Origin: CALGTL01 sp963579135
GTDB lineage: Bacteria > Chloroflexota > Dehalococcoidia > Lucifugimonadales > Australimonadaceae
DNA length: 64,000 bases
Assembly (NCBI GenBank): GCA_963579135.1
Contig: CAUZFB010000006.1
Coordinates: 22,637-86,636 of the forward strand
Direction: 5' to 3'
Shown here: positions 59,034 through 64,000 of the stretch, piece after piece
Numbering within the stretch: position 1 is the first letter of the stretch
How the letters are laid out: every line of letters begins with the position of its first letter
Notes under the pieces: model-generated
Told to the model about the DNA's origin: nothing
Database searches by the model: none
The model's input: only the letters and a program-made list of their open reading frames with translations
Translations under genes and position numbers: made by a program

Positions 59034-60119
59034 TCACTTCGCCCCCACCATGCCGATGAACTCGTCGAAGATGTACTCGTTGTCGAGGGGGCCGGGCGAG
59101 GCTTCGGAGTGGTATTGGATGGTTATGACGGGCCGGTCCCGGTGCCGGATGCCCTCGATGGTGCCGTCGTGGAGGTTGCGGTGCGTGACGACGATCTTGG
59201 GCGATAGCCCTTGGTCAGCGACCGCGTAGCCGTGGTTCTGGGCGGTGATGTACACCTTGCCCGTCGACAGGTCCTGCACGGGGTGATTCGCGCCCCGGTG
59301 GCCGAACTTCAGCTTGTACGTGTCCGCGCCCAACGCACGGGCGATGATCTGGTGCCCCAGGCAGATGCCCAGCGTCGGCACGCGATCGATGATGGTCTTC
59401 GCCGTCTCGACGGTCAGCTCGTTGTGGATCGGGTCGCCTGGTCCCGGCGAGAAGACCACGCCGTCGGGCCCCAACGCCAACACTTCGTCCGCCGTCGCCG
59501 TTGCGGGCAGCACGTTGACCTGACAATCGCGGTTAGCCAGCAGCCGCAGGATGTTGTACTTCACGCCGCAGTCCACCACCGCGATACGCCGGAGCCCTTC
59601 GCCGTTCCACGCGTACCCGGTGTTCACGGTGACGCGCTCGACGAAGTTGACGCTGTCATAGGCGGGGCGCTCCTTGAGCTGACGCAGAGCCGCTTGCGGA
59701 TCGCCGGTGGTTAGCGCGCCCATCATGACGCCCGAAGAGCGGATGCGCCGGGTGATAGCCCGAGTGTCGACCCCCCAGATGCCCGGTACGCTCTCGCCGG
59801 CCAGGTACCCGTGCAGCGTGCCTTCCGAGTTGTAGTGGCTGGGCGTCGGGGACTGATCACGCACGACGAACCCCGCCACCTGGATCTGCTTGGATTCGAC
59901 GTTCTCGTCGTTCATCCCGTAGTTGCCCTGGAGTGGATAAGTGGGGACGACGATCTGCCCCGCGAAAGATGGATCGGTCAGCATCTCCTGATAGCCGGTC
60001 ATGCTCGTGCAGAACACGACCTCACCGAAGGATTGCTCGCTGCCGCTTTCTAGTGCGCCGAAGCCGTATCCAGGGAACACCGAGCCGTCGCTCAGGACTA
60101 GGTATGCCTTCTTGCTCAT
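59034..60119 (-). CDS. carA: Carbamoyl-phosphate synthase small subunit (glutaminase)
   Basis: 361 aa. N-terminal AYLVLSDGSVFPGYGFGALE; class I glutamine amidotransferase domain with nucleophile Cys in PTLGICLGHQIIARALGA, and His/Glu in the C-terminal HSEASPGPLDNEYIFDEF. Its ATG overlaps the pyrC stop by 4 bases. It releases ammonia from glutamine for CarB. Confidence 0.95.
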   Translation of the reverse strand: MSKKAYLVLSDGSVFPGYGFGALESGSEQSFGEVVFCTSMTGYQEMLTDPSFAGQIVVPTYPLQGNYGMNDENVESKQIQVAGFVVRDQSPTPSHYNSEGTLHGYLAGESVPGIWGVDTRAITRRIRSSGVMMGALTTGDPQAALRQLKERPAYDSVNFVERVTVNTGYAWNGEGLRRIAVVDCGVKYNILRLLANRDCQVNVLPATATADEVLALGPDGVVFSPGPGDPIHNELTVETAKTIIDRVPTLGICLGHQIIARALGADTYKLKFGHRGANHPVQDLSTGKVYITAQNHGYAVADQGLSPKIVVTHRNLHDGTIEGIRHRDRPVITIQYHSEASPGPLDNEYIFDEFIGMVGAK

Positions 60120-61459
60120 CCGGAGAGCCCGTTTAGGCCGTCATAGGCGATGTCGCCGCCGGCTATCGTTAGTTTCACGCGTCCTCTGAGGGTATCGCCG
60201 TCCAGTGGCGTGTTCTGTCCCTTGGATGCGAAGGTACTCGCATCCACTTGCCATTCTTCCTCGGGGGCGAGCAGCACGAGGTCGGCTGGCGTGCCCTCGG
60301 CCAGCGTCGCCAGCTCGGCGAACCGCTGGCCCAGTACCGATACGGGCCCCGCCGTCAGCCGATGCACCAGCGTGGGTAGGTCTATCTCCCCTGCATGCAC
60401 GAGCCCCATCAGCATCCCGAAGGCGGTATCCAGCACGGATATCCCGTTGGGTGCTTCGTCGAACGGAGTGGCCTTGTCGCCGTAGGTATGCGGCGCATGG
60501 TCCGTGGCGATAGCGTCGATGGTGCCGTCGCGCAGCGCTTCGATCAGCGCCGCTTGGTCACCGAGGGATCGGAGCGGTGGGCTGACTTTGGCCCGTGTTT
60601 CGTAGGCGACCAGGGTGACGGCTGCGTCTGTCTCCACGTGGCCGTGCGTGCCGAGCACCCACTCCTCGCTGAGCGTTAGATGGTGAGGAGTGACCTCTGC
60701 CGTGACCCGCAGCCCCTTGGCTTTCGCCTGACGGACCATATCGGTGGAGCCAGCCGTGCTCAGGTGTGCAACGTGGAAGTGGCCTCCCGTGAGGTCACTC
60801 AACGCAATGTCTCGCGCGACGATGGATTCTTCGGCAGCCGACGGGTACCCGGCCAACCCCAGGCGGGACGATACCCAACCTTCGTTGATGCCGAGGCCTT
60901 TGACGATGGAGTAGTCCTCGCAGTGGTCCATGACCGGCAGGCCGAGCTGGCTGGCGTAAAGGAGCGCACTCTGCATGAGGTGGCCCGTCGCCACAGGAGC
61001 ACCGTCATCGGTGAATCCGACCACACCTGCGCGGGCCAGCTCCTCCATGTCCGTGAGCTCCTTGCCCAACCGACCCCGCGACACGGCGCCAAAGGCAAGT
61101 ACGCGTATCGCGCCGGCCTCCGAGGCCTGTTGCTTGATGAAATCGACCACTGTGGAGTTGTCGATGGCGGGCTCGGTGTTGGGCATGCAGCAGAGAGTGG
61201 TGAACCCGCCACGCGCTCCGGCGGCTGTGCCCGACTTGATGGACTCCTTGTCCTCCTGGCCCGGCTCTCGCAGGTGCGTGTGGAGGTCGATGAACCCTGG
61301 AGCCAGGACCAGGCCCGTGCCATCGACTACACGCGCGTCGCTGGGGGCTTCGCTGGGGTTAGCAATCTTGCCGTCCATGACCAGTAGATCGTCGATGGTA
61401 TCGGTGCCCGCTACCGGGTCGATCAGCCGGGCGCCTTTGATAAGTAGCGCTTCGCTCAT
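60116..61459 (-). CDS. pyrC: Dihydroorotase
   Basis: 447 aa, the longer type I class. GFIDLHTHLREPGQEDKESI gives the HxH metal motif; DHCEDYSIVKGLGINEG and FHVAHLSTAGS give later His ligands; AIATDHAPHTYGDKATPFDE gives the catalytic Asp. It closes carbamoyl-aspartate to dihydroorotate. Overlaps pyrB by 4 bases. Confidence 0.95.
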   Translation of the reverse strand: MSEALLIKGARLIDPVAGTDTIDDLLVMDGKIANPSEAPSDARVVDGTGLVLAPGFIDLHTHLREPGQEDKESIKSGTAAGARGGFTTLCCMPNTEPAIDNSTVVDFIKQQASEAGAIRVLAFGAVSRGRLGKELTDMEELARAGVVGFTDDGAPVATGHLMQSALLYASQLGLPVMDHCEDYSIVKGLGINEGWVSSRLGLAGYPSAAEESIVARDIALSDLTGGHFHVAHLSTAGSTDMVRQAKAKGLRVTAEVTPHHLTLSEEWVLGTHGHVETDAAVTLVAYETRAKVSPPLRSLGDQAALIEALRDGTIDAIATDHAPHTYGDKATPFDEAPNGISVLDTAFGMLMGLVHAGEIDLPTLVHRLTAGPVSVLGQRFAELATLAEGTPADLVLLAPEEEWQVDASTFASKGQNTPLDGDTLRGRVKLTIAGGDIAYDGLNGLSG

Positions 61460-62454
61460 AGCTCGACCCCCCCGGCACCGGCGAGTGTTTGGTAGAGCAA
61501 TGCCATCCGGATGGCGACCCCGTTGGTTACCTGCTCTTCAATCTGCGCGCCAGGTCCGTGGGCGATGGACGACGAGATTTCGATCCCTTCGTTCATGGGG
61601 CCGGGGTGCATGACCAACGCCCCAGGCTTCGCTCTGGCAAGTCGCGCTTCAGTGATCTGCCAGCGGCGTGTGTACTCCCGCATGCTGGGCAACAAGCCTC
61701 CTGCGGCGCGTTCCTTCTGGATGCGCAGTGCCATGACGACGTCCGCGTCCTCGATCGCCTTGTCCAGATCGGGCTGTACCGTTACCGAGACAGGGAAATG
61801 CTCTGACCTGCCCCGCAGCATCTCTAGCGGCATCATCGTCGGTGGCCCAGAGAGAACCACATCTGCGCCAACCGCAGCCAGCCCGTAGATGTTCGACCGC
61901 GCGACGCGGCTGTGCAGTACATCGCCGATGATGACCACCTTGGCGCCCGCGAGATCGCCGATGTGCCGGCGCATGGTCATCAAGTCGAGCAGCGCCTGCG
62001 TGGGGTGCGCGTGCGTGCCATCACCGGCGTTGATCACGCTGACGGAGTCGAGGTTGCGCGCTAGGAAGTAGGGCGCACCGGACTGCGGTGAGCGGATGAT
62101 AATGAGGTCGGCGTGCATCGCTTGGAGGGTGAGGGCCGTGTTCAGTAACGATTCGCCCTTCTCCGCGCTGGTGCCCGACCCGGAGATGTTGATTACATCC
62201 GCGCTTAGGATCTTCCCCGCTTGCTCAAACGATACCCGCGTCCGTGTGGATGCCTCCAGGAACACCGTGAGCACGACTTTGCCACGCAGCGCAGGCACTT
62301 TCTTGATGTCCCGGCCCAGCACCTCACGCATGGCGTTCGCGGAGTTCAGGACGCTCTCGATCTCGGCCTTATCGAAATCGTCGAGGTCCAGTACATGCCG
62401 TCGCGGTGCGGCGGCTGCCTTGGTCGCCACGGGGGTGGCAGTCCCAGTGGTCAT
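61456..62454 (-). CDS. pyrB: Aspartate carbamoyltransferase catalytic subunit
   Basis: 332 aa. Carbamoyl-phosphate motif FLEASTRTRVSFEQAGKILS, then INAGDGTHAHPTQALLDLMT, and GALVMHPGPMNEGIEISS near the end. It joins carbamoyl phosphate and aspartate. No pyrI is present, so it is of the unregulated trimer type or associates with PyrC; type unclear. Overlaps pyrR by 4 bases. Confidence 0.95.
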   Translation of the reverse strand: MTTGTATPVATKAAAAPRRHVLDLDDFDKAEIESVLNSANAMREVLGRDIKKVPALRGKVVLTVFLEASTRTRVSFEQAGKILSADVINISGSGTSAEKGESLLNTALTLQAMHADLIIIRSPQSGAPYFLARNLDSVSVINAGDGTHAHPTQALLDLMTMRRHIGDLAGAKVVIIGDVLHSRVARSNIYGLAAVGADVVLSGPPTMMPLEMLRGRSEHFPVSVTVQPDLDKAIEDADVVMALRIQKERAAGGLLPSMREYTRRWQITEARLARAKPGALVMHPGPMNEGIEISSSIAHGPGAQIEEQVTNGVAIRMALLYQTLAGAGGVEL

Positions 62455-62987
62455 GAGAGCACCTCTCCTTTACTTGTTTGTTCGACGAGGACGACTTCTT
62501 CGACCCCATCGAATTCGGTAACCCGTACTTGTATCTCTTCGTTCATAGCGGTCGGTACGTTCTTGCCTACGTAGTCAGCGCGGATCGGTAGTTCCCTATG
62601 GCCACGGTCCACCATGACGGCGAGCTGCACCTGACGTGGGCGCCCAAGATCCATCAGCGCGTTCAGCGCTGCCCGCGTGGTGCGTCCCGTGTAGAAGACG
62701 TCGTCGACGAGCACCACGACCAGTCCTTCAACGCTCATGGGGAGCTCGGTCGGTCGGACCAGGGGTTGGGGGCGGCTCGTCATGTCGTCGCGGTAGAGGT
62801 TGATGTCCAGTGCGCCGACCGAAACGTTGACGCTTTCGAACTCACCGATGGCAGCCGCTAGGCGCTGCGCGATTGGTACGCCGCGGCGCTGCAAGCCCAC
62901 GAGCATCACGCGATCGGCACCGCGATTGCGTTCAACAATCTCGTGGGACATGCGGCGTATTACGCGGCGCATGTCATCCTGACTCAT
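62451..62987 (-). CDS. pyrR: Bifunctional pyr operon regulator / uracil phosphoribosyltransferase
   Basis: 178 aa from the ATG at 62987 (MSQDDMRRVIRRMSHEIVER); the longer frame upstream runs through the attenuator and is not coding. PRPP motif LVVVLVDDVFYTGRTTRAAL; N-terminal VMLVGLQRRGVPIAQRLA. It binds pyr leader RNA when UMP is high and stops transcription, and has uracil phosphoribosyltransferase activity. A matching RNA site lies upstream, so the operon regulates itself. Confidence 0.95.
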   Translation of the reverse strand: MSQDDMRRVIRRMSHEIVERNRGADRVMLVGLQRRGVPIAQRLAAAIGEFESVNVSVGALDINLYRDDMTSRPQPLVRPTELPMSVEGLVVVLVDDVFYTGRTTRAALNALMDLGRPRQVQLAVMVDRGHRELPIRADYVGKNVPTAMNEEIQVRVTEFDGVEEVVLVEQTSKGEVLS

Positions 62988-63007
62988 GAGCTGACGTTCT
63001 TCAGGCA

Positions 63008-63042
63008 AGAAAAAAACCTCTCGCCTATGGGCTTTGAGAGGT
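63008..63042 (-). terminator. pyr operon attenuator terminator
   Basis: Minus strand: ACCTCTC, inner GCC-CATA-GGC, GAGAGGT, then seven T. It sits 21 bases before the pyrR ATG, as in Bacillus-type pyr attenuators. Confidence 0.88.
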
Positions 63043-63107
63043 CTTAAGGGCTGCCGCTCGACCCCAAGAGACGTTGAGAGTGCCTGCGGGGAGCAACTGA
63101 CCGTGTA

Positions 63108-63129
63108 CCTTCTCAGCCTCACAGGACTG
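63108..63129 (-). promoter_or_regulatory. PyrR-binding RNA element (anti-antiterminator)
   Basis: Minus-strand RNA AGTCCTGTGAGGCTGAGAAG. From memory, this follows the Bacillus PyrR-binding consensus (AGUCC-x-G-x-GAGGCU-xx-GAAGG). It lies between the promoter and the attenuator. Confidence 0.85.
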
Positions 63130-63170
63130 AACTTAAAGGACCGGCAGGACTATTAAATTATTCCGCCTTG

Positions 63171-63199
63171 ATTATAGGTGCCCGAGTACGCTGGTTCAA
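63171..63199 (-). promoter_or_regulatory. Sigma70 promoter of the pyr operon
   Basis: TTGAAC (63199-63194), spacer exactly 17, TATAAT (63176-63171). The transcript would start near 63164, giving a leader of about 175 bases. Confidence 0.85.
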
Positions 63200-63250
63200 G
63201 TGCGGTCGGGTCGGTCAGGTGGTCGCCGCCCGAGTACGCCAGCGTGGTAT

Positions 63251-64000
63251 CTAGCTACGCACCCGCGTCGTTCGGTTGGTCATGTAGTCGACGAGGATGT
63301 ACTGGCCGAGATCGTCAGGCGATGTGTAGAGGGCGCGTCCGCGGTTGATCTGGGTCATGCGGTTCACGAAGTCCATCAGGTAGGGGCTCGACTCCAGCAT
63401 GAACGTGTTGATCGTTATGCCTTCTTGGGTGCACCGGCGGACTTCGCGCAACGTCTCTTGTATGGTCCGGTAGGTTGGCGGGTAGTTGAAGAACGGCCTC
63501 CCTCCCTCTATGTGGGCCGTTGGCTCGCCGTCGGTGATCATCAAGATCTGCTTCGTGCCGTCTTTGAACGGCGCCAAGAGTTGACGTGAGGTCGCGAAGG
63601 CGTGCTGCATGTTGGTGCCTGAGCCCCCACTCCACGTTATGAACGGCAGCTGATCACGGTCGATGCGCTCCGCCATGCCTGCGAACCCCAGCACCCAGAA
63701 GTTATCCCGCGGGTATTTCGTCCGGATTAGCGAGTCCAACGCAATCGCCACTTTCTTTGCCGAGGTGAACGATCCAAACAGGCCCATCGATCGGCTTTGG
63801 TCAATCAGCAGCACCGTCGCCACCTGCGTGTTGTGCTCCGTCCGCCGCACCTCGAAGTCGCCGACCTCAATCTTGACTGGTGTTCCGGCGCCTGACCGTT
63901 CAACCGCGTTCATGACCGTCTTGTGCAGGTGGATTTCCAGCGGATCGCCAAACTCGTACTTCTTCGTGTCGTCCGAGTTCTCGCCACCGGAGCCGCGCTC
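63251..64000 (-). CDS. VWA-domain protein, N-terminus outside window
   Basis: At least 249 aa; the frame is open to the right edge (ERGSGGENSDDTKKYEFGDP ...), so the start lies beyond it. The von Willebrand A domain has the MIDAS motif DQSRSMGLFGSF, the Thr region in GGSGTNMQHAFATSRQLLAP, and ILMITDGEPTAHIEGG. The organisation resembles MoxR-associated or magnesium-chelatase-like VWA proteins, where a neighbouring AAA+ ATPase is expected further right. It lies upstream of the pyr operon on the same strand. Confidence 0.85.
   Translation of the reverse strand, partial: ERGSGGENSDDTKKYEFGDPLEIHLHKTVMNAVERSGAGTPVKIEVGDFEVRRTEHNTQVATVLLIDQSRSMGLFGSFTSAKKVAIALDSLIRTKYPRDNFWVLGFAGMAERIDRDQLPFITWSGGSGTNMQHAFATSRQLLAPFKDGTKQILMITDGEPTAHIEGGRPFFNYPPTYRTIQETLREVRRCTQEGITINTFMLESSPYLMDFVNRMTQINRGRALYTSPDDLGQYILVDYMTNRTTRVRS

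Overview
The window reads as a GC-rich chromosome segment from a Chloroflexota bacterium, most like the SAR202/Dehalococcoidia lineages. This rests on gene content, not on a marker tree: paired acyl-CoA dehydrogenases, CaiB-type CoA transferases, a luciferase-like flavin oxidoreductase, an enolase-superfamily enzyme, two amidohydrolases, many MFS permeases, a DUF951 gene, a deazaflavin-type nitroreductase, and a mix of Shine-Dalgarno and apparently leaderless starts. There is no rRNA and no CRISPR array. tRNAs for Met(CAT), Val(TAC) and Asp(GTC) are present.

Layout. 1-4 kb: a partial HlyD-type adaptor, a histidine kinase and a response regulator, all on the minus strand. 4-19 kb: a catabolic neighbourhood with VOC, carboxymuconolactone-decarboxylase-like, two acyl-CoA dehydrogenases, cupins, enolase superfamily, CaiB, amidase, ferritin-like, LLM oxidoreductase, amidohydrolase and two MFS genes; a frameshifted methyltransferase remnant lies inside it. 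19-21 kb: tRNA-Met, an MFS gene, a truncated response regulator and tRNA-Val. 21-33 kb: an accessory island, more AT-rich by eye, starting beside tRNA-Val. It holds an integrase remnant, a duplicated one-helix microprotein, an HExxH membrane protease-like protein, small zinc-ribbon proteins, LysE, an amidohydrolase, two MFS genes and a CoA transferase. Its intergenic regions carry seven copies of a 47-bp element that looks like a mobile promoter.

33-46.8 kb: mostly housekeeping genes (ogt, dnaE, a class V aminotransferase, folC, fabF, a glutaredoxin-like protein, tRNA-Asp, GNAT, DDN-like, DUF951, pyrF, sfsA, an endonuclease III relative), with a VOC pseudogene and two tandem microprotein genes below 60 codons. 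46.9-53.5 kb: five tandem paralogous bicupin genes on the minus strand, several with their own terminator; this is the most striking gene-family feature. 53.5-63.2 kb: a pyrimidine operon read leftwards (pyrR-pyrB-pyrC-carA-carB) with a sigma70 promoter, a PyrR-binding RNA element and an attenuator. It ends in an unusual protein joining an Arg-rich disordered region, a PD-(D/E)xK nuclease-like domain and a hypoxanthine phosphoribosyltransferase. 63.25-64 kb: a partial VWA-domain gene.

Working together: the left part looks dedicated to uptake and breakdown of small organic or aromatic acids through CoA thioesters and flavin or cupin chemistry. The right part makes UMP precursors under PyrR control. 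The island shows recent gene flux: pseudogenes, repeats and an integrase relic.
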